Assembly: GCF_024756275.1 (NCBI RefSeq)
Contig: NZ_JANUGQ010000008.1
Span: forward strand, 186,001 to 250,000
DNA: 64,000 nucleotides
Direction: 5' to 3'
Origin: Streptomyces pyxinae
Lineage (GTDB): Bacteria > Actinomycetota > Actinomycetes > Streptomycetales > Streptomycetaceae
In this document: one piece after another, positions 56,293 through 63,879 of the stretch
Layout of the letters: every line of letters starts with the position of its first letter
How positions within the stretch are numbered: the stretch's first letter is position 1
The notes under the pieces: generated by a model
Database searches by the model: none
What the model was told of the DNA's origin: nothing
The model's input: only the letters and a program-made list of their open reading frames with translations
Position numbers and translations under genes: made by a program

Positions 56293-57493
56293 TCCGGACC
56301 TACCCCTGCGGTACCCGTTCCCGCCGGGCGAACTGGGCACCCCGCCCCCGGTTCTGGCCTGGGCGCGCAAGTACCGCCCCGTATGCCCGGTCCGGCTGCC
56401 CTCGGGCACCCAGGTGTGGATGGTGACCCGCAAGACCGACATCGCCCAGGTTCTCACCGACGCGCGCTTCTCCCGGAACCTGGTCTACGAGGGAGCGCCA
56501 CGGTTCGTGGGGGAGGACTTCACCTCCATGGCCGGTGGGATCTTCAACCTGGACCCGCCCGATCACACCCGGGTGCGGCGCGTGATCAGCCACTTCTACA
56601 CCCGCGCCGGTGCCGAGTCGTACCGGCCCATGGTGCGGCGGCACGCCGCCCGACTGCTGGACGCGATGGCCGAGGGCCCCAACCCGGCGGACCTGGTGCC
56701 CGCGTACACGGCTCCGCTGCCGCTCGCGGTGAGCTCGGAGATCCTGCGGGTGCCGGTGGAGCAACGGGACGCCTACCACTCCTACTTCCGCACCCAGACC
56801 AACCTCGCGGTCAGTGCGGGGGAGATCGCCGCGGCCACCCGGGCCGTCATCGAGTTCACCGGCGAGGTGATCGAGGCCAAACGCCGTGAGGACCGAGGCG
56901 GAAACGACCGGGGGCCGATCGAGGCACTCATCCGGGCGCGGGCGGCCGGAGAGATCAGTGAGAGCGAACTCCAGGGCACAGTGGCGTACTTGTTCGTCAC
57001 CGGCTCCGAACCCCTGGTCTCCCCGCTGGGCACCGGCGTGGTCACCCTCCTTGTCCATCCCCGCCAGCTCAGAGCCTGCATAAACGATCCTGCGCTCTGG
57101 CCCCGGGCCGTCGAGGAAGTCCTGCGCTACCACCACAACGGCGTACTGGGCCTGCCGCGCGTCGCGACCGAGGACGTACGCCTGCACGGTGTGACCATCG
57201 CGAAGGGTGACGGCGTCTGCACCCCGATGCTGGGCGCGACCTGGGACCCGGCGCACTATCCCAACCCGGCCAAGTTCAACATCCACCGCCGGACCGACGG
57301 CACCGCCACCTTCGGCGCCGGCCCTCACTTCTGCCTCGGAGCCGCGCTGGCCCGGATGTTCCTGACCACCGCCTACGAGGCCCTGTTCACCCGCTTCCCC
57401 GGCCTGCTCCTGGCCGTCTCCGAGTACGACATCCCCTGGGAGCTGGACCTGTTCTTCACCAAGCCGGCCACCCTCCCCGTCGCCTGGGCCTGA
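56264..57493 (+). CDS. Cytochrome P450 of the cyclodipeptide cluster, atypical I-helix
   Basis: This 409-residue heme monooxygenase-fold protein has the heme loop FGAGPHFCLGAALAR with Cys357. The ExxR motif is Glu285-Val-Leu-Arg288. NLDPPDHTRVRR near 95-106 is the C-helix motif of bacterial P450s. The I-helix reads VTGSEPLVSP (245-254): the acidic residue Glu249 is kept, but the usual Thr after it is Pro250. This suggests altered oxygen activation, as in some P450s that couple or rearrange substrates instead of hydroxylating them. It overlaps the CDPS by 29 bp. The likely substrate is the cyclodipeptide. Redox partners are not encoded nearby. Confidence 0.92.
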   Translation: MTAAKTATADPDLPLRYPFPPGELGTPPPVLAWARKYRPVCPVRLPSGTQVWMVTRKTDIAQVLTDARFSRNLVYEGAPRFVGEDFTSMAGGIFNLDPPDHTRVRRVISHFYTRAGAESYRPMVRRHAARLLDAMAEGPNPADLVPAYTAPLPLAVSSEILRVPVEQRDAYHSYFRTQTNLAVSAGEIAAATRAVIEFTGEVIEAKRREDRGGNDRGPIEALIRARAAGEISESELQGTVAYLFVTGSEPLVSPLGTGVVTLLVHPRQLRACINDPALWPRAVEEVLRYHHNGVLGLPRVATEDVRLHGVTIAKGDGVCTPMLGATWDPAHYPNPAKFNIHRRTDGTATFGAGPHFCLGAALARMFLTTAYEALFTRFPGLLLAVSEYDIPWELDLFFTKPATLPVAWA

Positions 57494-57550
57494 TTCCCCG
57501 GGCGGGCAAAAGCGGTTGCGCGGGCCGGTGAGTGGATCAAGGGTGCGGGC

Positions 57551-58801
57551 ATGGAGAAGCTCCGGGCGCCCGAACAGGCGCCAACTGCCGTGCACCGGCC
57601 CGCTCATCGGGATCCCGCGGTGTTGCGCTGGCTCGGCGCGTACACCGCTTCCACCGTCGGGGACAGCGTCTACTACCTGGCCCTGTCCTGGGCCGCCGTA
57701 CGGAGCGGGACACCCGCCCAGGCGGGGGCCGTGATGGCGGTGAGCGCGCTGCCGCGTGCCGTGCTGATGCTCGGCGGGGGAGTGGTGGCCGACCGGTTCG
57801 GGCCGCGCCGGGTCGTGCTGGCGAGCGACGCCGCCCGGTGCGCGGCCACGGCCGCCGTCGCCGTGCTGCTGCTCACCACGAGCCCGGGGCTGTGGCTGCT
57901 GGCGGCGCTGGCAGTACTCTTCGGAGTGGTGGACGCGCTGTTCATGCCGGCGGTCGGGGCGCTGCCCGCCCGGATCGCACCGGCCGGTCAACTGGCCCGG
58001 ATTCAGGGGCTGCGCGGCCTCGCCCACCGGACGGCGCTGCTCCTCGGGGCTCCGCTGGGCGGTCTCATGGTGGCCACCGGCGGAGCCTGGGCCGCCTTCG
58101 GGGTGGCCGCGCTGCTGTTCGGGTTGTCGCTGCCCCTGCTGCTGGGGCTGCGGGTGGCGCCGCTGCCCGACGACGGCCCCGAGCGGGCGGGTTCGACGGC
58201 GGTACGGGATCTGGTGGCGGGGCTGCGGTATCTGCGGCGACACCCGGTGCTGGCACCGCTGGTGGTGGTCATCGCCCTGGGCGACCTCGGGTTCGTCGGC
58301 CCACTGAACGTGGGGCTCGCCCTGCTGGCGGACGCCCGGGGGTGGGGCGCCCCCGGCATCGGCTGGGTGCTCGCCGGCTTCGGCGTGGGCGCGGCCGCGG
58401 CGTCGTTGCTGCTGACCGTACGGGCCCGGGTGCCGCGCGCGGGACTGGTGCTGGCCTGGGTCCTGGTGCCCGGCTCGGCGTCGATCGCCGCGCTGGCCCT
58501 GCTGCCGCGACTGTGGGCCGCCGTCGGCGCGGCGGTCGCCGTGGGACTGCTGGCCGGGCTCAGCGGCGTACTCTGCAACGCCCTGGTGCAGACCCACACC
58601 GACCCGGCCTACCTGGGCCGCGTCACCTCGGTGACCAGCCTCTTCAGCCTGGGCGTCGCCCCCCTGACCTTCCCCCTCACCGGAGCGGCCGCCGGCCTGT
58701 GGGGCGTCGCCCCCGTCTTCGTCGCCAGCGCCGCGATCTGCGCCTCAGCCGGCCTCTACGCCCTCTCCCGCCCACCCCTCCGGGGCGCCGAACTGCCCTG
58801 A
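57551..58801 (+). CDS. MFS transporter, likely exporter of the cyclodipeptide product
   Basis: This 416-residue protein has about twelve hydrophobic helices with the MFS plan of a 6+6 bundle. AGAVMAVSALPRAVLMLGGGVVADRFGPRRVVL contains the loop 2-3 motif (DRFGPRR). QGLRGLAHRTALLLGAPLGG lies in the first half and VGLLAGLSGVLCNALVQTH in the second. The ATG at 57551 follows tcaagggtg. It lies 57 bp after the P450 on the same strand and is most simply the self-protection or export pump of the pathway. A CRISPR array follows 68 bp after the stop. Confidence 0.9.
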   Translation: MEKLRAPEQAPTAVHRPAHRDPAVLRWLGAYTASTVGDSVYYLALSWAAVRSGTPAQAGAVMAVSALPRAVLMLGGGVVADRFGPRRVVLASDAARCAATAAVAVLLLTTSPGLWLLAALAVLFGVVDALFMPAVGALPARIAPAGQLARIQGLRGLAHRTALLLGAPLGGLMVATGGAWAAFGVAALLFGLSLPLLLGLRVAPLPDDGPERAGSTAVRDLVAGLRYLRRHPVLAPLVVVIALGDLGFVGPLNVGLALLADARGWGAPGIGWVLAGFGVGAAAASLLLTVRARVPRAGLVLAWVLVPGSASIAALALLPRLWAAVGAAVAVGLLAGLSGVLCNALVQTHTDPAYLGRVTSVTSLFSLGVAPLTFPLTGAAAGLWGVAPVFVASAAICASAGLYALSRPPLRGAELP

Positions 58802-58868
58802 CGCCGCAGCCCGACGGGGCCGAAGCGGCGCCGACCCGCGAGTGGCGAGCGCAAGGGCCTGTTCATAG

Positions 58869-59140
58869 GGAACGCCCCCGCCTGCGCGGGGCCGACTCCA
58901 GCTGCTCCACCCTGTCGCTCATACCCGCCGGAACACCCCCGCCTGCGCGGGGCCGACCGCATGGTCGGACACCCACCAGTACGCGGGCTCGGAACACCCC
59001 CGCCTGCGCGGGGCCGACTCACCGGGGCGGACCGGCATCTGCTGGCGTTCAGGAACACCCCCGCCTACGCGGGGCCGACCGAGGGCCGGTGTGCCGTCCC
59101 AGGCGTCGGCTCGGAACACCCCCGCCTGCGCGGGGCCGAC
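58869..59140 (-). CRISPR. Type I-E-like CRISPR array, 5 repeats and 4 spacers
   Basis: Five 28-bp repeats start at 58869, 58930, 58991, 59052 and 59113, exactly 61 bp apart, with four 33-bp spacers. The consensus on the plus strand is ggaacacccccgcctgcg + cggggccgac. Its complement begins gtcggccccgcgc and ends gtgttcc, the standard orientation of I-E repeats, so the array reads on the minus strand. The leader should then be to the right (59141 onward). The last repeat (58869) has a changed base (aacgcc), as terminal repeats often do, and the one at 59052 has ctacg for ctgcg. No cas gene is in the window. Confidence 0.95.
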
Positions 59141-59280
59141 ACTTGCTGAGCTGCGGTGATGCTAGCAAGAGGGGCGGTTTTCATTTACTTGTTCTTCGGG
59201 ATCATGGCAGGCCAGAAGATTCTCATCGACTGTGCCGAGGCCGCTGTCAGGGCGGTCGGATGAAGAGGAAGCGGGCGGGG
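59141..59280 (-). promoter_or_regulatory. Probable CRISPR leader
   Basis: Next to the best-preserved repeat the sequence becomes less GC-rich (gatgctagcaagagg, gttttcatttacttgttcttc, 59159-59200), as expected for an array leader on the minus strand. It also precedes the stop of the converging small zinc-ribbon gene. Confidence 0.5.
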
Positions 59281-59574
59281 TCAGGACAGCCTGCTGCGGG
59301 CTGAGCGAGGGCCGGAGACCGCTCGGCCACCCCGTGCTCGCCGGGCGGGGCGCGCAGGGCGCCGCCGGCCGTCCAGCCCGGCGGCCTTGCGGGTCCACCG
59401 GGCAATGGTTTCCGCCGATACGCCGAATCCCTCGATGAGTGGCGTGGCCTTGACGCGGCATGCGGGCACGGAGCAGTGCACCGGGCTGGCGGCCAGGTCG
59501 AGACGGGGATAGGTCATGGACTCGGGCGGCAGGTACTGGGCTGCGCAGCCCAAGCAGACGTACCAGGTACGCAT
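59281..59574 (-). CDS. Small zinc-ribbon-like protein
   Basis: This protein has 97 residues. The start MRTWYVCLGCAAQYLPPE holds a CxxC pair, and VHCSVPACRVK about 25 residues later holds a C-x5-C pair, a likely zinc ribbon. GVSAETIARWTRKAAG then looks like a short helix, and the tail is basic (RRRPARPARRARGGR). The ATG at 59574 follows ttaggagagcc. It starts 7 bp after the stop of another small CxxC protein. No family name is known to me. Confidence 0.65.
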   Translation of the reverse strand: MRTWYVCLGCAAQYLPPESMTYPRLDLAASPVHCSVPACRVKATPLIEGFGVSAETIARWTRKAAGLDGRRRPARPARRARGGRAVSGPRSARSRLS

Positions 59575-59581
59575 GGCTCTC

Positions 59582-59737
59582 CTAACTGGTGGTGCGTGTC
59601 CCGGCGCAAGTGGTGCAGGCGCCGGTCCATCGGCGCACGATGGGGGCCTGCGTGCCGTCGCCGGCCGTTTCCACCGTGTGTTGTTCGTGCTCGGTGAGCC
59701 CGGTACCGCCACAGGCCGTGCAGGTCTCGCTACTCAT
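59582..59737 (-). CDS. 51-aa double-CxxC zinc-binding protein
   Basis: A short frame codes for 51 residues beginning MSSETCTACGGTGLTE, a DnaJ-like CxxCxGxG knuckle. After a linker (HEQHTVETAGDGTQAP) a second pair follows in TGACTTCAGTR. Similar small proteins are common in Streptomyces. The ATG is at 59737 and the stop at 59584-59582. The next gene begins 7 bp later, so the two are probably co-translated. The function is unknown. Confidence 0.65.
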   Translation of the reverse strand: MSSETCTACGGTGLTEHEQHTVETAGDGTQAPIVRRWTGACTTCAGTRTTS

Positions 59738-59842
59738 CCGTCCAGCATGACCGATCGGATTCGTGGCGTCAGACGTTCACTGACAAGAACGCCACCGCCC
59801 CGGCGGAAGCCTGGGCGCCACCCTGGTGGACCACATGCCGGT
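59738..59842. other. Intergenic stretch with a possible further repeat remnant
   Basis: Near 59786-59812 the sequence agaacgccaccgcc resembles the start of the terminal CRISPR repeat (ggaacgcccccgcc), 57 bp before the clearer degenerate repeat at 59843. This may be chance. Confidence 0.3.
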
Positions 59843-59931
59843 GGAACAACCCCCTTTGTGCGGAGCCGACATCGGCGTCCGCTCCGACGAACCCCTCAAC
59901 CACCGAACTTCGCCGCCTGCGAGGCTGGCCG
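59843..59931 (-). repeat. Degenerate CRISPR repeats with preserved 61-bp period
   Basis: Positions 59843-59870 (ggaacaacccccttt + gtgcggagccgac) match the 28-bp array repeat with about six changes and no gaps. Exactly 61 bp on, at 59904, cgaacttcgccgcctgcg matches the first 21 positions with about five changes, followed by an insertion before ggccga. The 33 bp between have spacer length. It looks like the remains of a second array or of a longer array interrupted by the small zinc-ribbon genes. Confidence 0.6.
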
Positions 59932-60102
59932 ATGAGAGGCTTGAAGTACTACGTCGTATGCCGCAACCGTTCCCTCGCACCGGAGGTACCGTTCATCGTG
60001 GCCCGCCTCACCGCTCAACACCTCGCCAGGGTCCTGGCCACTGCCGTGCTCGGCGCAGCAGTTGGTGCCGCCGGGCTTCCCGAGGAGACCTCCCCGGGGT
60101 GA
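59932..60102 (+). CDS. Doubtful 56-aa ORF
   Basis: An open frame of 56 codons (MRGLKYYVVCRNRSL ... ARVLATAVLGAAVGAAG ...) starts directly after the degenerate CRISPR repeat. It has a short hydrophobic stretch near residues 34-48. The ribosome binding site is poor and no homologue is recognised. I give it only because the gap from 59738 to 60185 otherwise holds no gene. Confidence 0.2.
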   Translation: MRGLKYYVVCRNRSLAPEVPFIVARLTAQHLARVLATAVLGAAVGAAGLPEETSPG

Positions 60103-60185
60103 ACGCGGGTGTTTGCCCGTCGGCCGTTGAGTACGGGCTTCGGCCACGATGACAAGCATGAGCGGCGCCCCGGCACCCTTCGGCG

Positions 60186-60797
60186 CTACGCCTCCGCGCG
60201 GTCGTCCGCCCGGGGTGGAGAGGTCGGCAGGAGAAAAGCGACCAGCCAGAGGAGGGCGGCGGTGGTCAGGGCCCCGGCGGCGGACGGCGCGTGGATCGAC
60301 CAGGCCCACCACTCCGGCGTGTTGTCCGGCGCCACACCGAGCAGCAGGGTGGGACCGAAGGTGCCCAGCGGCAGCAGCCAGGCCAGGCCGCTGCCGAAGA
60401 ACCGTGCGCTGATCCCGGCCAGGCCCAGATAGCCGACCGCGTTGCGGACCGAGGCGGCGGCGACGTCGGCGGGCAGCCCGAAGAGCATCGGCAGCGCGGA
60501 GAGGGCGGCCGCCAGCAGAGTGAGCGCGAGCAGATGCAGGCGCCGGAAGAGGGCCATGGGCTGTGCGGCGGTGTGTTCCAGATCGGCCATGGGGGAGTGC
60601 AGCGTAGTGCCCAGGACGACGGCGTGGGCCACCGGTGCGACCGCCGCCACCGGAATGCCGTAGTCGACCAGGTAGCGGAAGTCCGGGATCTCGACCCGTG
60701 TCCCGGCGAACACCCCGGTGGCCAGGGCCAGTACCAGCGCACCGGCCACCGCGCGGGGCAAGTTGCGGCTGCGGGCGAAGGCGAGGACGGGGTTCAC
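60186..60797 (-). CDS. Membrane protein of the second ABC module
   Basis: This 203-residue integral membrane protein has about five helices (15-33, 45-64, 85-105, 120-150 and 165-190). The segments VDYGIPVAAVAPVAHAVVL and WAWSIHAPSAAGALTTAALLW are typical of ABC-2-like half permeases. The GTG at 60797 overlaps the stop of the larger membrane gene by 4 bp, so both are part of one transporter. The substrate is unknown. Confidence 0.75.
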   Translation of the reverse strand: MNPVLAFARSRNLPRAVAGALVLALATGVFAGTRVEIPDFRYLVDYGIPVAAVAPVAHAVVLGTTLHSPMADLEHTAAQPMALFRRLHLLALTLLAAALSALPMLFGLPADVAAASVRNAVGYLGLAGISARFFGSGLAWLLPLGTFGPTLLLGVAPDNTPEWWAWSIHAPSAAGALTTAALLWLVAFLLPTSPPRADDRAEA

Positions 60798-62089
60798 CGG
60801 GGCGGTACGGGGACGGGCCGACAGGCGCCGACGGCGCCCGCGGCGGTGGACAGCCAGCGGTCCTGGTCTGCGGCCGGCGCGGCGAGAACCCGCTCCAGGG
60901 CTTTGGCGAAACGGTCCCCGTAGTACGGCGTGGGCCTCTTGGCACGGGAGTTGACCACGGCCTCCACCAGGAAGGCATCGGGGAAGCCATCGGTCTCCGG
61001 CAGGACGTGCGGCGCACACCCTTCCGGCCGCGACGGGAGGGTGGCGCTCAGCATGGCCTCGGTCATCGTGCCCGAGTCCAGCACCGGCTGATACACCGGG
61101 AGTTCCGCGCTGTCCGGTCCCACCAGGCGTAGCCCGGTCTGGCGGAAGTCGTGGCGGAACCCGGGCAGCGGGCCGACGGCCCGATCCACGGCCCGCGCCG
61201 CCTCGCGCGCTTGGGGCAGCAGATGCCGGTTGTCCGGCCACAGGCAGGCTCGGACGCGGCCCTCCGTCACACATGCCGGCTCGGCGGGCTGCTCGGCGCG
61301 TACCGCCCAGAACGGCTCGGACACCGGGGCGCGGAAGGTCAGCAGCGCTCCGCCGGCCGCCACCGCCAGAACAGTCGGTACGGCGACGAGCGGCCCCGGC
61401 GAGAGCGACGCGCGCCGCACCAGCGCGGGCAGCGCCAGCAGGGCGAGCGCTGCCGCGCCGCACCACAGAGCCCCCATCAGCAGCCGGCCCGTGTGCGGCT
61501 GGAACGTGGTGTCCCAGTGCTCGTCGATGGCCGGGAACAGTCGTGCCAGGGAGACGCCCGGGAGGAAGGCGAAGAGAACGAACACCAGATACCACAGCAC
61601 CCCCATGGCCGGCGCGGTGATCCGGGACGGCAACAGGGTGCCCGCACAGACGCCCGCCGCGATCTGGAGCCCGGTCATCGCAGCGCCCAGCACCAGCGGG
61701 CTCCACACCGGCGCGGTGACCTCACTGACGGCCGCGGTGCGCTGGAAGGCGGCGGCGGCCATTGCCACATATACCAGCAGTGACCACAACCAGGCTGCTG
61801 CCCACAACAGCACCGCCTGTGCCCAGCCGCCGCGGGGCGTGGTGTCGGACCAGGCGTCCGCCCGGGTGCGCCGGGCGCGGCCCGCCGTCCACGCGGCGGC
61901 GGCACTCATCAGCGAGCCCATCACGATGACGCCGAAGACCTGGACCTTGATGCTCGCCTGATTCCACCAGCCGATCCAGTCACTGGTCGCCGCGTCCGCA
62001 GAGAGCAGGTACCAGACGCCGGCCACGCCCGACAGCAGCGCGACCTTGCCCGCCTCGCCGCGCCGCATCTCGGTGAGCAGCACCTTCAT
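60794..62089 (-). CDS. ABC permease-like membrane protein with large extracytoplasmic domain
   Basis: This protein has 431 residues. Residues 15-250 contain about six helices (KVALLSGVAGVWYLLSAD, VQVFGVIVMGSLMSAAAAW, AAAWLWSLLVYVAMAAAAF and others). Residues 255-431 are a hydrophilic domain with three cysteines (EPACVTEGRVRACLWPDN, EGCAPHV), probably outside the membrane. The DNRHLLPQAREAARAVDRAVG segment is helical. The ATG at 62089 overlaps the ATPase stop (ATGA) and its own stop overlaps the next GTG. It is probably the main permease of this module. Confidence 0.8.
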   Translation of the reverse strand: MKVLLTEMRRGEAGKVALLSGVAGVWYLLSADAATSDWIGWWNQASIKVQVFGVIVMGSLMSAAAAWTAGRARRTRADAWSDTTPRGGWAQAVLLWAAAWLWSLLVYVAMAAAAFQRTAAVSEVTAPVWSPLVLGAAMTGLQIAAGVCAGTLLPSRITAPAMGVLWYLVFVLFAFLPGVSLARLFPAIDEHWDTTFQPHTGRLLMGALWCGAAALALLALPALVRRASLSPGPLVAVPTVLAVAAGGALLTFRAPVSEPFWAVRAEQPAEPACVTEGRVRACLWPDNRHLLPQAREAARAVDRAVGPLPGFRHDFRQTGLRLVGPDSAELPVYQPVLDSGTMTEAMLSATLPSRPEGCAPHVLPETDGFPDAFLVEAVVNSRAKRPTPYYGDRFAKALERVLAAPAADQDRWLSTAAGAVGACRPVPVPPR

Positions 62090-62883
62090 GCCGGCACCCC
62101 GTTCCGCTCCACCACGGCCAGGTAGCCGGCCTCCACCGCCGAGCCGTCCAGCGCCGTGCCGTCGTGGCTGTCGGCCTGGGCGCACAGCTCGGCGGCCGTC
62201 CCGGTGAAGCGCATCCGGCCCTCCAGCAGGACGTGTACGCGGTCGCAGACCTGTGCGACGTCCTCCGCCAGATGCGTGCTCATTACCACTGCCGAACGCT
62301 CTCCGAGCGCCCGGATCAGGGTGCGGAAGCCGATTCGCTGGGCCGGGTCGAGGCCCACCGTCGGCTCGTCCAGCAGGACCAGGGCCGGGCGATTGACCAC
62401 CGCCTGGGCGATCCCCGCCCGGCGCAGCATGCCGCCGGACAGAGCGCCCATCCGCCGGTCCGCGTACCGCTCCAGCTCCACCAGGCTCAGCGCCTCGCGT
62501 ACCCGCTCGGCCCGTTCCGCACGCGGCACCCGGCGCAACCAGGCCGCGTACGTGACGAACTCCCGGACGGTGTAGCGCGGATAGTAACCGAAGGACTGCG
62601 GCAGTACGCCAATGCGCTCCCGCACCTGGCGCACGCCGGCGCGCCCGCGCACGGAAGCGCCGAGCAGGCTCACCGTCCCCTGGTCCGGCTGCCGGGCGGT
62701 GCTCAGGAGCGAGAGGAGGGTGGTCTTGCCCGCACCGTTCGGCCCGAGCAGAGCGGTGGTGCCGGGGTGGAACTGCGCGTGGACGCCGTCGAGGGCGACC
62801 ACGGTCCGATAGCGGACCGTGGCGCCCTCGACGGTCGCGGTCGGCGCGCTGTCGGCCGCGGTGCTGTAACTCTCTACGGACAC
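62086..62883 (-). CDS. ABC transporter ATP-binding protein
   Basis: This 265-residue ATPase has Walker A GPNGAGKTTLLSLL (about 47-60), Q-loop GVLPQSFGYY, signature ALSGGMLRRAGIA, Walker B LVLLDEPTVGLDP and switch VVMSTHLAED. The QSFGYYPRYTVREFVTYAAWL region resembles ATPases of antibiotic or lantibiotic resistance exporters. The GTG at 62883 starts it. It is coupled to the permease downstream and lies 74 bp after the small secreted protein gene. Confidence 0.92.
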   Translation of the reverse strand: MSVESYSTAADSAPTATVEGATVRYRTVVALDGVHAQFHPGTTALLGPNGAGKTTLLSLLSTARQPDQGTVSLLGASVRGRAGVRQVRERIGVLPQSFGYYPRYTVREFVTYAAWLRRVPRAERAERVREALSLVELERYADRRMGALSGGMLRRAGIAQAVVNRPALVLLDEPTVGLDPAQRIGFRTLIRALGERSAVVMSTHLAEDVAQVCDRVHVLLEGRMRFTGTAAELCAQADSHDGTALDGSAVEAGYLAVVERNGVPA

Positions 62884-62957
62884 GGTTTCCTGTCAGTTCG
62901 TCCGGCCTGTCGTCCGGTTTCCGGTCTGCCTACTGGTCTGTCCGGTCCGGCGCCCGG

Positions 62958-63362
62958 TCAGTTCTCAGCGGCCACGTAGCCATTGGCTCGGCTACCAGGG
63001 ATGCCGGACCAGGTGGCCTTGGTGTAGTACTTGCCACCCGCGTTGGTGCCCTTGTACGCGCCGCAGCCGTAAGCCTGAGAATAGGCCCGCGAAGTCGAGG
63101 CGACCTGCGGGTCGGGCAGGAACGACTTGTCCTCGTAGATGTAGGCGCTGAACGAGTTGGGCTGCGAGGCCGGGACGTCCCCGCACGGCCTGGCGTGGCC
63201 GGAGCCTGGGCCGTTCCAGCGGTTGCCGTCCTCTGCGGAGCCGGACGTCGCGATGGAGAAGGGCAGACGGCTGCCGGAGATCTCCCCGGCGACAGCGGCG
63301 GTGGCGGGAAGCGCCAGTGCCGCCATGAGACCGATGGTCACTATTCGCTTCTTCAGGAACAT
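62958..63362 (-). CDS. Small secreted protein beside an ABC transporter
   Basis: This protein has 134 residues. A signal peptide covers residues 1-26 (FLKKRIVTIGLMAALALPATAAVAG). The mature part of about 108 residues is hydrophilic, with two cysteines (ARPCGDVPA, AYGCGAYKG) that may form a disulfide, and many Gly/Ser/Tyr. The ATG at 63362 is 8 bp from aaggag and is preferred over the ATG at 63368, which is too close. No family is recognised. A bacteriocin, a signal or a substrate of the adjoining ABC genes is possible, but Sec export makes the ABC unit more likely to be for sensing or self-protection. Confidence 0.75.
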   Translation of the reverse strand: MFLKKRIVTIGLMAALALPATAAVAGEISGSRLPFSIATSGSAEDGNRWNGPGSGHARPCGDVPASQPNSFSAYIYEDKSFLPDPQVASTSRAYSQAYGCGAYKGTNAGGKYYTKATWSGIPGSRANGYVAAEN

Positions 63363-63879
63363 GTACATGACTCCTTGCTCGATCTTCGGACGGTCGGGCC
63401 CGATGAACATAAGCGGTGATTACCGGGGCCCGAGTGAGGGGAGTCACACATGCGACGGAATGACTGGAAGCACCCTGCGGAACGGCCAATACCGCCCCTG
63501 CCAGGCGTGTTTCAGCGGATCGCCGTAACAAGCTCCGTGTCCGGGAGCCGGCGCGGCCCGCCCATCTGGTCGGGAGGGTGCGCATCGAGCGCACCGCATC
63601 CGAGGCGCCGTCACCCTCCGGCGCACACCGGGTGGAGCGGGAACGGCGCGGGATCGGCGGCTTCGGTGGTGTGAATGGCGCCGCGCGCGGCCGGGACGCG
63701 TTCGCGAGCTGCTGGAGGCGCGCTCCAGGCGCTCCAGGGCTGCGATCCACTCCAGGCCCTCCGGTGTGCGCATCCCCTTACTGGTTCCTCGGGGTGGGCC
63801 GGGCGCTGGGATGGGCAGTACGGTGAGGGGGTCTACCGGGTTCGGGAGGTCTGTCCCGGTTCTCGGCAGGAGAAGCGAA
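63363..63879. promoter_or_regulatory. Divergent intergenic region at the right end of the accessory block
   Basis: This 517-bp gap shows no convincing gene. A minus-strand stretch near 63766-63700 (MRTPEGLEWIAALERLERAS...) looks protein-like for about 20 residues and then turns low complexity in all frames. It could be a gene fragment. The region near 63370-63425 is less GC-rich and suits the promoter of the secreted-protein operon. ggcaggagaagcga before 63880 is the next gene's ribosome binding site. Confidence 0.4.

Noticed and set aside
57532..59304. 590-aa plus-strand frame that runs through the MFS gene and the CRISPR array
   Set aside because: It is out of frame with the MFS transporter and reads through the repeats, and the composition is Arg/Gly/Ala-rich noise.
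62958..63362. Considered as a lactococcin-972-type bacteriocin
   Set aside because: The mature sequence does not show the pattern I recall for that family, and the neighbouring membrane proteins are not the single large multi-span protein usual there.
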